A stretch of DNA of 28,582 bases from CAG-488 sp963625295 (lineage in GTDB: Bacteria > Bacillota > Clostridia > Oscillospirales > Acutalibacteraceae). Location of the stretch: positions 1 to 28,582 of the forward strand of contig CAVFTC010000020.1 in NCBI GenBank assembly GCA_963625295.1, read 5' to 3'. How positions within the stretch are numbered: the stretch's first letter is position 1; each line of letters opens with the position of its first letter. Shown here piece after piece: positions 8,381 to 14,930 of the stretch. The position numbers and the translations under genes are program-made. The notes beneath the pieces were generated by a model. It ran no database searches, was not told where the DNA came from, and saw nothing but the letters and a program-made list of their open reading frames with translations.

Positions 8381-8408
8381 CGTAGGGTGCGATGACCACA
8401 TCGCACCG
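8381..8408 (+). repeat. GTAGGG hairpin H8
   Basis: Arms TGCGATG and CATCGCA flank ACCA, framed by GTAGGG and CCGA; it is one base different from H4 in the loop. Confidence 0.8.
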
Positions 8409-8424
8409 AAAAATTTCGCCTTAA

Positions 8425-8514
8425 TATCACTGTAGATTTCAACGCAGCATTTTGCTTCACGCAGATCTAAAATCCAGCGTAAGGTAAAATGCTGCGTTAG
8501 AAATTACAGAGATA
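8425..8514. repeat. Imperfect inverted repeat, 29-bp arms
   Basis: The left arm 8425-8453 and the reverse complement of the right arm 8486-8514 match at 24 of 29 positions, sharing AACGCAGCATTTT at the inner end. The 32-bp centre contains AGATCTAAAATCCAGCG, a piece of the TAGATTTTAGA repeat. A diverged single arm lies at about 8101-8127. The structure is like a decayed MITE. Confidence 0.65.
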
Positions 8515-8539
8515 CAAAAATTCTGTATGCGCATAATTA

Positions 8540-8570
8540 GAAAAAGCGCCCCTGTCGAAACAAGGGCGTT
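8540..8570 (-). terminator. Terminator of tRNA-Arg
   Basis: On the minus strand, CGCCCTTG and CAGGGGCG form an 8-bp stem (one wobble) around TTTCGA, followed by CTTTTTC. It ends a few bases after the mature tRNA end. Confidence 0.85.
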
Positions 8571-8574
8571 TTGG

Positions 8575-8648
8575 CGTCCCCGGCGGGATTCGAACCCACG
8601 GCCTTTCGCTTAGGAGGCGAACGCTCTATCCTGCTGAGCTACGGAGAC
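8575..8648 (-). tRNA. tRNA-Arg, anticodon CCT
   Basis: The minus-strand sequence folds as a full cloverleaf: acceptor GTCTCCG pairing with CGGGGAC (one wobble), D arm GCTC...GAGC, anticodon stem TTCGC/GCGAA with loop CTCCTAA (anticodon CCT, reading AGG), and T arm GTGGG-TTCGAAT-CCCGC. The discriminator base is G and CCA is not encoded. A single-gene transcription unit is likely, with a promoter at 8743-8771 and a terminator at 8540-8570. Confidence 0.95.
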
Positions 8649-8662
8649 ATTTATAACAATTA

Positions 8663-8740
8663 TTAAGGCAATATGGCACAATTGGGGTGTGCGAATGGCG
8701 CAGTAAGGCGTGCACCTCGATTTGTGCGGTGTTGCCTTAA
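8663..8740. repeat. Dispersed palindromic repeat, copy R2 (most complete)
   Basis: It begins TTAAGGCAATATGGCACAAT and ends TTTGTGCGGTGTTGCCTTAA, so the two ends are near-perfect inverted copies; the centre carries GTGTGCG...TGCACC. The left 45 bp aligns with 11-55 of the window. It lies between the tRNA-Arg gene and its predicted promoter, so it would be part of the tRNA precursor leader. Confidence 0.85.
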
Positions 8741-8742
8741 GT

Positions 8743-8771
8743 ATTTTATCAAAATAACTGTCTGTTGTCAA
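8743..8771 (-). promoter_or_regulatory. Promoter of tRNA-Arg
   Basis: On the minus strand TTGACA (8766-8771) and TAAAAT (8743-8748) are spaced by 17 bp. The tRNA begins about 95 bp downstream, after repeat R2. Confidence 0.65.
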
Positions 8772-8792
8772 CCGTAATTTCAACCGTAATTT
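8769..8792. repeat. 12-bp tandem direct repeat between divergent promoters
   Basis: CAACCGTAATTT occurs twice without a gap (8769-8780 and 8781-8792). It overlaps the -35 of the tRNA promoter and lies 12 bp before the -35 of the lipoprotein promoter. Confidence 0.75.
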
Positions 8793-8804
8793 GCATTATT
8801 TCGA

Positions 8805-8833
8805 TTGACTTTTGACCGATGAAATGATATACT
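8805..8833 (+). promoter_or_regulatory. Promoter of the lipoprotein-mre operon
   Basis: TTGACT (8805-8810) and TATACT (8828-8833) are spaced by 17 bp, 36 bp before the TTG start. It is probably the main promoter for the long plus-strand operon. Confidence 0.75.
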
Positions 8834-8869
8834 TTTAAATTGAATAAAATTGTAAAGTAGGCGATTTGT

Positions 8870-9625
8870 TTGAAAAAATCTCTTATCATAATTTCGGCGC
8901 TGCTTCTTGTTTTTGCAATCGCTCTTACGGCCTGCGGAACAAAAAATGTCATCGTTGACAAGGACGGATATTCCTATGTTCCCGTTACGGACGAGGACGG
9001 CAGCAAGCAGCAGGATAAATGGGGTCGCCTTATTATCGAAAAGACCGATGAGGACGGCAGCAAGGTCACTCAGCCTTACGAATTCCCCGACAAAATCACA
9101 AACAAGCGCAACTCGGAGATTGAAAACGCCGTTGTCAGCATAAAGGTTCCGGACAATTGGGCTGTTTCAAAGGAAACCTCCTTCGTCAGGCTTCGCCATA
9201 CCGGCAAATGCACAAAATCGGGTGTTTCCGCCTGTCAGATAGATTTTGAATACAAGCAGAACAGAACCCTGCAGGAAACCTACAACGAATATCTTTACAA
9301 CATCGTCAAGCTCAGCAGCATGGGCGATTCGATTTCCGACATCAAGGAATATGAGGTGACCCTCATGGGCAAGAACGCAAAGGCGATCTCATACCGGGTT
9401 GCTTCGGAGAATACGGATGTTTTTTACTTCTGTATTGACGACGGCGAGCCGATGATTGAAATTACGGCTTCCGTTTACGATAAATGCTACGACAGCGACA
9501 GCATCGTTGAGCTTATCAGCTCATGCGCAACGGTCAAGGAGCTGCCGACGGACGAGGTCAGCACAAATACGACCGCTCCGTTCACCAAGGCGTCCGAAAA
9601 TACCACGACAGCAAATAATCAGTAA
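8870..9625 (+). CDS. Putative lipoprotein, function unknown
   Basis: I do not recognise this 251-residue protein. It begins at a TTG codon with a hydrophobic signal (residues 4-18) and a lipobox LTAC, with Cys22 as the expected lipid-carrying residue after cleavage, so it should be anchored to the outer face of the membrane. A short motif TDEDGSK occurs twice near the N-terminus (about residues 40 and 60). The central part is mixed alpha/beta, and the last 30 residues are Thr/Ser/Asn-rich and probably disordered. The ribosome site is weak. The gene is first behind a good promoter, and its stop codon overlaps the mreB ribosome site (TAAGGAG), so it is co-transcribed with cell-shape genes. A wall-growth role is only suggested by position. 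Confidence 0.85.
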   Translation: MKKSLIIISALLLVFAIALTACGTKNVIVDKDGYSYVPVTDEDGSKQQDKWGRLIIEKTDEDGSKVTQPYEFPDKITNKRNSEIENAVVSIKVPDNWAVSKETSFVRLRHTGKCTKSGVSACQIDFEYKQNRTLQETYNEYLYNIVKLSSMGDSISDIKEYEVTLMGKNAKAISYRVASENTDVFYFCIDDGEPMIEITASVYDKCYDSDSIVELISSCATVKELPTDEVSTNTTAPFTKASENTTTANNQ

Positions 9626-9639
9626 GGAGAGAAATAATC

Positions 9640-10626
9640 ATGTTGTTTTCACAGGATATCGGAATTGATCTCGGAACTTCAAATACACTCGTTTTCGTTA
9701 AGGGCAAGGGAATTATCATTCGTGAGCCTTCGGTCGTTGCCGTTGACCAGAGATTTACTCCGGTCAAGGTTGTTGCCGTCGGTTCGGAGGCCAAGGATAT
9801 GATCGGCAGAACTCCCGGCTCGATAGTCGCTCTCCGTCCCCTGCGTGACGGCGTTATTGCCGACTTTGACGCAACGGCGGAAATGCTCAAAAAATTCATT
9901 CGCAAGGCGATCACCGCTTCCCCCCTCAGCAAGACGAGAGTTATGATCTGCGTTCCGTCCGGCGTTACAGAGGTTGAACGCAGAGCCGTCAACGACGCCG
10001 CAAAATCGGCAGGCGCAAGATATGTCAGCCTTATCGAAGAGCCTATGGCGGCGGCAATCGGCGCAGGCATTGATGTCGAAAAGCCGGAAGGCTCGATGAT
10101 TGTTGATATCGGCGGCGGCACGGCGGAGGTTGCCGTTGTTGCGCTGAGCGATATCGTCACCTCTCGCTCGGTCAAGGGCGCAGGCGACAGCTACGATGAC
10201 GCAATCATCAACTATGTCAGAAAAAAATACAATCTTCTCATCGGCGAAAGAACCGCAGAGGATATTAAAATTCAAATCGGCTCAGCCTTTGAATACGAGG
10301 GCGAGGGCGCAATCAATGTCAAGGGCAGAAACCTCATCGACGGACTTCCGAAGGATGTTGAGGTCACTGCGGCTGAAATCAGAGACGCCCTCAAGGAACC
10401 CGTTTACCAAATTGTTGACGCTATCAAGGTCACGCTTGAGAACACTCCGCCGGAGCTTGCCGCAGATATTATTGACAACGGCATAACCCTCACGGGCGGC
10501 GGCGCACAGCTCAGAGGTCTTGACAAGCTCATTGAAAAAGAGGTCAAGATCCCCGTTACCGTTGCGGAAAATCCGCTCGACTGCGTTGTTGAGGGAACGG
10601 GTATTTGCCTTGAAAAACGCCGCTGA
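9640..10626 (+). CDS. mreB: Rod-shape-determining actin homologue MreB
   Basis: MreB is a bacterial actin that forms membrane-bound filaments and guides the lateral-wall synthesis machinery. The 328-residue sequence carries the actin-fold nucleotide motifs: GIDLGTSNTLVFVKGKGI (phosphate 1), VDIGGGTAEVAVV (phosphate 2), and LTGGGAQLRGL (adenosine). EEPMAAAIGAGIDV is also typical. Length is slightly short but complete. It could equally be an Mbl paralogue, but the mreC and mreD neighbours favour MreB. The ATG follows AAGGAG. Confidence 0.95.
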   Translation: MLFSQDIGIDLGTSNTLVFVKGKGIIIREPSVVAVDQRFTPVKVVAVGSEAKDMIGRTPGSIVALRPLRDGVIADFDATAEMLKKFIRKAITASPLSKTRVMICVPSGVTEVERRAVNDAAKSAGARYVSLIEEPMAAAIGAGIDVEKPEGSMIVDIGGGTAEVAVVALSDIVTSRSVKGAGDSYDDAIINYVRKKYNLLIGERTAEDIKIQIGSAFEYEGEGAINVKGRNLIDGLPKDVEVTAAEIRDALKEPVYQIVDAIKVTLENTPPELAADIIDNGITLTGGGAQLRGLDKLIEKEVKIPVTVAENPLDCVVEGTGICLEKRR

Positions 10627-10663
10627 TGAAAAATCTTTCTACATACCAAGGAGGTGAAGAGGA

Positions 10664-11524
10664 ATGAAAAAAATCATAAGAAACCGTGCGTTTAAGGCGC
10701 TTATCTGCGTTCTTGTCGCTCTTTCGCTTGGTGCGGTCATCGCCGCCTACACCCACAATAACTCGACGCCGCTTTCGTCCGCAACGAGCACGGTGCTTCA
10801 TCCTCTTCAGCGTTTTTCTTCATATCTCAGCTATAAATTTTCCAATTTTAACGACAGCTTCAAGTCGTCCAAAACTCTCCAAGAGGAAAATTCGCAGCTC
10901 AAGGAGCAGATTGAAGAATATCAAAACAAAATCGTTGACTACAACAATATAAAAAAGAAGCTCAACACATACGAGGACTTTCTCGGAGTTAAAGAGGAAA
11001 ACCCCGACTTTAAATTTCAGAACGCAAAGATAATTTCAAACGATTTTGAAAACCCCTTCGCTTCTTTCACTCTCAACAAAGGCAGCGCATCGGGCATTAA
11101 GATCAACGATCCCGTTATTTACGGCAAGAATCTTGTCGGTGTTGTTGCAAGCGTTGCTCCGTCCTCATGCACGGTCTATACCCTCTCCAACCCGAAGATG
11201 AATGTCAGCGTTTATGAAACCTATTCAAACGAGATTGGCTATGTTACCGGTCTGGGCAAAACCGAGGACAGAATTTATTGCAAGCTGCCGGGTCTTAAAA
11301 CCGATTCGTCCGTTTCGCCCAGCGGAATCATCTGCACAACGGGCAACGGCGGAGTTTATCCAAAGGATCTCATCGTCGGCACGGTCGTCAAGCTCGAAAG
11401 CTCCAAGGAGGACGGCTCGTCATACGCAACAATCCGTTCGGCGGTCAACATCGAAGAGCTTTCAGAGGTTTTCGTCATCACCGAATTTGAGGGTCAGGGC
11501 GTTATAACCATTACGGGTGACTGA
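10664..11524 (+). CDS. mreC: Rod-shape-determining protein MreC
   Basis: MreC links the cytoplasmic MreB filaments to the outside synthesis enzymes. The 286-residue protein has one N-terminal membrane segment (about residues 9-28), a coiled coil (about residues 60-105, rich in E, Q, K and L, for example EENSQLKEQIEEYQNK), and a beta-rich extracellular domain with NKGSASGIKINDPVI and GLVGVV-like strands. The start ATG at 10664 is preceded by AAGGAGGTGAAGAGGA. It lies between mreB and mreD, nearly touching mreD. Confidence 0.93.
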   Translation: MKKIIRNRAFKALICVLVALSLGAVIAAYTHNNSTPLSSATSTVLHPLQRFSSYLSYKFSNFNDSFKSSKTLQEENSQLKEQIEEYQNKIVDYNNIKKKLNTYEDFLGVKEENPDFKFQNAKIISNDFENPFASFTLNKGSASGIKINDPVIYGKNLVGVVASVAPSSCTVYTLSNPKMNVSVYETYSNEIGYVTGLGKTEDRIYCKLPGLKTDSSVSPSGIICTTGNGGVYPKDLIVGTVVKLESSKEDGSSYATIRSAVNIEELSEVFVITEFEGQGVITITGD

Positions 11525-11525
11525 T

Positions 11526-12047
11526 ATGAACTATATTGAAGAGCTAAAAAAAGGGAACAATATAAAAAGAAGAATAATCCTTGCCGTTATGCTTGTAGTT
11601 ACCTTTATTTTGCAGACGACGAGCGGGTTTTTCCCCTCGCCCTTCGGCATTCACGCCTGCCTGCTTGTTCCGGCGGCGGTTTGCATAGCCATGTTTGAGC
11701 GTGAATTTTCGGGAATGTTTTTCGGCCTTGCCGCAGGAATGATGCTTGAAACCGTCAGCCCGGACAGCGTTTGCTTTTATTCGGTCATGTTCACGCTTAT
11801 CGGCTTCATCTCCGGCATTCTCATCACCTACCTGATGAGAAACAATCTTGTAACGGCGCTTATTTTTACTTTTGTTTTTTCCCTGCTTCTCAATTCGCTG
11901 TACTGCGTGTTTTTCTACGCCTTCGACGGAATTGGCATAAGCTTTGCATTTTATCTTAAATATTATTTTGTTTCTTCAATCTACACCGCAATTTTTACAC
12001 CGATTTTTTATTTGCTTGTCCGTCTTACGGTCAAAAAATTCAAATAA
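11526..12047 (+). CDS. mreD: Rod-shape-determining membrane protein MreD
   Basis: This small polytopic membrane protein of the elongation complex is about 173 residues with five or six hydrophobic segments, starting near IILAVMLVVTFILQ and ending near YTAIFTPIFYLLVRLTV. It is recognised mainly by size, hydrophobicity and position between mreC and mrdA. I prefer the ATG at 11526; a GTG at 11517 overlaps the end of mreC and has no better ribosome site. Confidence 0.85.
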   Translation: MNYIEELKKGNNIKRRIILAVMLVVTFILQTTSGFFPSPFGIHACLLVPAAVCIAMFEREFSGMFFGLAAGMMLETVSPDSVCFYSVMFTLIGFISGILITYLMRNNLVTALIFTFVFSLLLNSLYCVFFYAFDGIGISFAFYLKYYFVSSIYTAIFTPIFYLLVRLTVKKFK

Positions 12048-12053
12048 ATACAT

Positions 12054-12087
12054 TCGGTATTACCTTAATTGTGCGGCATTGCCTTAA
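12054..12087. repeat. Dispersed palindromic repeat, partial copy R3
   Basis: Two right-hand half units in tandem (CGGTATTACCTTAA and TTGTGCGGCATTGCCTTAA) fill the gap between mreD and mrdA, starting 6 bp after the mreD stop and ending 4 bp before the mrdA ribosome site. Confidence 0.75.
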
Positions 12088-12105
12088 AGCAAAGGAGTGA
12101 AAAAG

Positions 12106-14178
12106 ATGAGACTTGCCCGTGAAGAGAAAAAAGGAAGATTTGTTGCAATGATAACGATTTTTGTCTGCATTATGGCAGTTTTTGTTTTCACTCTTGCAAA
12201 AAATCAGATAATCGACGGCAAAAAGGACACCGCCTCCAACACGGCTTCGGTCGAAACCTCGGAGATCAAGGCGACAAGAGGTCAAATTTTTGACCGAAAC
12301 GGCAATGTTATCGTCGGCAACCGTCAGGGCAACGATGTTATTTTTGACGCTTCGGAGTTCCCCGAATATTCCGAGCAGGAGGAACGCAACAAGCTTATAA
12401 AATCCCTCATCGACCTTTTTGAAAAAAACGATGTTAAATGGAACGACGATATGCCGATCATCCTTGACGAAAACGGGAACTATCAGTTTGCCGAGGATCG
12501 GGACAAGGATATCGAAACGATGAAGTCCCGTGACATTCTGCGGCTCAACAAATACGCCACGGCGGACGACTGCATGAACGAGCTTGTCGAGAAATATAAG
12601 CTTGAGGAATACTCGAAGGCCGACAGAAGAAAAATCGCTTCCGTCTGCTACGAGATGAAAATAAATCAGTTCAATTCAGCAAATCCCTATGTTTTCGCAA
12701 CCGATGTTACTGACAGCGTCGCTTCCGTAATCAAGGAAAACAGCATCTACTATAAGGGCGTTGACATTCAGATTGGCAACTACCGTGAATATGCCGACGG
12801 CACGCTCGCTCCGCACATTATCGGAGTTACGGGCGTTATCAGCGCAGAGGAATATGCCGAGCTGAAAAAAGAGGGCTACGGCATGGACGATATAGTCGGT
12901 AAAACGGGTATTGAGCAGCTCTATGAAAAAAAACTCAAGGGCAAAAACGGAAAGAAAATCGTAACAACTGCGCTTGACGGAACGCAAACCTCCGTAACCG
13001 AGGGTCTTGAAAACGGAGAAAATATTTTTCTTACCATTGACGCAGGGCTTCAAAAGGTCACGCAGGATGCGCTTGCGGCACAAATTGCCGAGCTTGACAG
13101 CGCAAACAAGGGCGGCGGAGCGGCAGTAGTCATGAACTGCAAAACCGGTGAAATTCTTGCCATTGCAACCTACCCGTCCTACGACCTCAACACCTATTAC
13201 AAGGACTATTCAAAGCTTGCAAAGGATGCAAATTCTCCTCTTTATAACCGTGCGCTTCTGAGCACCTACGCTCCCGGCTCAACCGCCAAGGTTTCGACGG
13301 CGATCGGTATTCTTGAGGAGGGCGTTGCGGACGAAAATTCGACTATCGAATGCACCGGCACATACAAATACGGCCTTGTCTGCAACAACAACCCCGATAT
13401 AACAACCATTGACATACGCACGGCCATTCAGGTTTCCTGCAACATATATTTCTATCATTTCGGCGGCGAGCTTCTCGGAATTGAAAAGATGAATGTCTAC
13501 CGTGAAATGCTCGGCTTAGGCCAACCGACGGGCATTGAGCTTGACGAAAATGTCGGCGTCCTCGATTCGCCGAGCTACAGAGCCTCGCTCGGACAGACTT
13601 GGCAGACCGGCTTTTCGCTTCAGTCGGCGATTGGACAGGCGGGCAACCTTTTCACTCCGCTCCAGCTCTGCAACTATGTTTCAACCATCGCCAACGGCGG
13701 AACACGCTATGCCGCCCATGTTGTAAAGGCGATCTATTCCTCGGATAACTCAACCGTTATTGAGGAAAAACAGCCCGAGGTTCTCTGCGAAACAGGCTTT
13801 AAAAAAGAAAACATTCAGATAATCAAAGAGGGTATGCGTCGGGTTGCGACCGAAACTCTCGCCGGCAGCTTTGACGATTCCGTTGTTGAGGTTGCATGCA
13901 AAACCGGTACCTCAACCGTTGACAAAACGATAAACGGCACGACCGGAACCTACACCAACGGCTTTCTTATAACCATGGCTCCGTATGACGACCCGGAAAT
14001 CTGCGTTGCGCTTGCCGTTGAGGGCGCATATTCCGGAGGAAGCCTTGCTCCCATCGCCTCCTCAATCTACGATTATTACTATAAAAACGAGGTCACCTCA
14101 ACCGATGAGGATTCAGAGGAAAGCGACACTCAGGACACAGGAAATGAGCAGACCGGTTACAGCGACCTTCTCAGATAA
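12106..14178 (+). CDS. mrdA: Penicillin-binding protein 2 (elongation-specific transpeptidase)
   Basis: This class B PBP cross-links peptidoglycan during side-wall growth and partners with RodA and MreC. The 690-residue protein has a short cytoplasmic N-terminus, one membrane anchor (about residues 12-33), a pedestal domain that starts near TRGQIFDRNGNVI, and a transpeptidase domain with the three active-site motifs: Ser392-Thr-Ala-Lys, Ser444-Cys-Asn446, and Lys599-Thr-Gly-Thr. The tail from about residue 665 is acidic and low in complexity. The ATG at 12106 follows AAGGAG with an 8-bp gap; a GTG at 12097 overlaps that ribosome site and is less likely. No rodA is in the window. Confidence 0.95.
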   Translation: MRLAREEKKGRFVAMITIFVCIMAVFVFTLAKNQIIDGKKDTASNTASVETSEIKATRGQIFDRNGNVIVGNRQGNDVIFDASEFPEYSEQEERNKLIKSLIDLFEKNDVKWNDDMPIILDENGNYQFAEDRDKDIETMKSRDILRLNKYATADDCMNELVEKYKLEEYSKADRRKIASVCYEMKINQFNSANPYVFATDVTDSVASVIKENSIYYKGVDIQIGNYREYADGTLAPHIIGVTGVISAEEYAELKKEGYGMDDIVGKTGIEQLYEKKLKGKNGKKIVTTALDGTQTSVTEGLENGENIFLTIDAGLQKVTQDALAAQIAELDSANKGGGAAVVMNCKTGEILAIATYPSYDLNTYYKDYSKLAKDANSPLYNRALLSTYAPGSTAKVSTAIGILEEGVADENSTIECTGTYKYGLVCNNNPDITTIDIRTAIQVSCNIYFYHFGGELLGIEKMNVYREMLGLGQPTGIELDENVGVLDSPSYRASLGQTWQTGFSLQSAIGQAGNLFTPLQLCNYVSTIANGGTRYAAHVVKAIYSSDNSTVIEEKQPEVLCETGFKKENIQIIKEGMRRVATETLAGSFDDSVVEVACKTGTSTVDKTINGTTGTYTNGFLITMAPYDDPEICVALAVEGAYSGGSLAPIASSIYDYYYKNEVTSTDEDSEESDTQDTGNEQTGYSDLLR

Positions 14179-14198
14179 ATCAAACAGGAAGTGATCAA

Positions 14199-14921
14199 AT
14201 GGCAAGAAAAATTGTTTTGGCTTCGGGCAAGGGCGGAGTGGGTAAATCTTCATTGACCGCCGGCATTGCCATTGAGCTTTGCAGCATGGGTCAGAGCGTT
14301 CTCGTTGTTGATTTCGACATCGGAATGGGCTGCCTTGACCTCATTCTCGCTTCCGACGATACGGGAATTTTCAACTGGGGCGATGTCATTACAGGCTCGT
14401 GCGAGCCGACGCAGGCGCTCCGCTCAACCGTCGGACCGTCGCTTCTGACTGCTCCGACCTTTTTCAGCGACGATTACAATGAAAAAACCGTCAGAGAAAT
14501 GATCGAAAATTACGATGACAGCTTTGACTATATACTTATGGACGCTCCCGCAGGGGTCAGCGGCGGATTTCTTCTTGCGGCCGCTTGTGCCGACGAAGGA
14601 ATAATCGTTTCAACCGCCGATGAGGTTTGCGTTCGTGTCGGTTCGTTTGCCGGCGACAAGCTTTCAACCCTCGGCGTCGGGGAAATCAAGCTTATAATCA
14701 ACCGATTCAATAAAAAGCAAACGACCCGCGGTCATTATCTCAATATTGATGAGGTTATTGACGAAACCTCGCTCCAGCTCATCGGAGTTGTTCCCGAGGA
14801 CAGCAAAATTTCCTATTGCTCGGTTACCGGCATGAGAATGCTCGACAACTCGAAGGCGAAGGAAGCCTTCAGGCGAATCGCAATGCGCCTTGAGGGATAT
14901 AATATCAATCTTAAATTGTGA
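14199..14921 (+). CDS. MinD/ParA-family P-loop ATPase
   Basis: This 240-residue ATPase has the deviant Walker A motif KGGVGKSS (residues 11-18), DFDIGMGCLDLIL after the first strand, and the Walker B region YILMDAPAGVSGG. These resemble MinD, which positions the septum by recruiting MinC to the membrane. However, the protein is about 25-30 residues shorter than typical MinD and ends AMRLEGYNINLKL without an obvious amphipathic membrane-targeting helix. No minC, minE or divIVA is nearby. It lies between mrdA and mnmE, with gaps of 20 and 9 bp. MinD is the best guess; another MinD/Mrp-type ATPase is possible. Confidence 0.8.
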   Translation: MARKIVLASGKGGVGKSSLTAGIAIELCSMGQSVLVVDFDIGMGCLDLILASDDTGIFNWGDVITGSCEPTQALRSTVGPSLLTAPTFFSDDYNEKTVREMIENYDDSFDYILMDAPAGVSGGFLLAAACADEGIIVSTADEVCVRVGSFAGDKLSTLGVGEIKLIINRFNKKQTTRGHYLNIDEVIDETSLQLIGVVPEDSKISYCSVTGMRMLDNSKAKEAFRRIAMRLEGYNINLKL

Positions 14922-14930
14922 GGTCACACA

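Larger units (their letters stand above)
7575..8539. other. Gene-free stretch of small palindromic and nested repeats
   Basis: No supported coding sequence is present; the short open frames here fall on repeats. From left to right it holds a plain AT-rich part (7575-7760), then hairpins starting GTAGGG, runs related to TAGATGTTAGATTTTAGA on both strands, two 69-bp elements, and a 90-bp inverted repeat. The second half (from 8174) repeats the order of the first (from 7877): 69-bp element, TAGATGTTAGATTTTAGA run, GCGWAAATTAAAAA, GTAGGGTGCGATG hairpin, and a segment containing AAACGCAGAATTT or CAACGCAGCATTTT. It looks like a diverged tandem duplication of a module of about 300 bp. Confidence 0.8.

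Noticed and set aside
8162..8401. Open frame of 79 codons on the minus strand in the repeat region
   Set aside because: It is made of repeat units (hairpins and the TAGATTTTAGA run), has no ribosome site and no recognisable protein features.
7763..8408. CRISPR array
   Set aside because: The repeats are palindromes of varying sequence and orientation with irregular spacing; no constant direct repeat with unique spacers and no cas genes.
11517..11525. GTG start for mreD
   Set aside because: It overlaps the end of mreC and lacks a ribosome site; the ATG nine bases later is more likely, although neither has a strong site.
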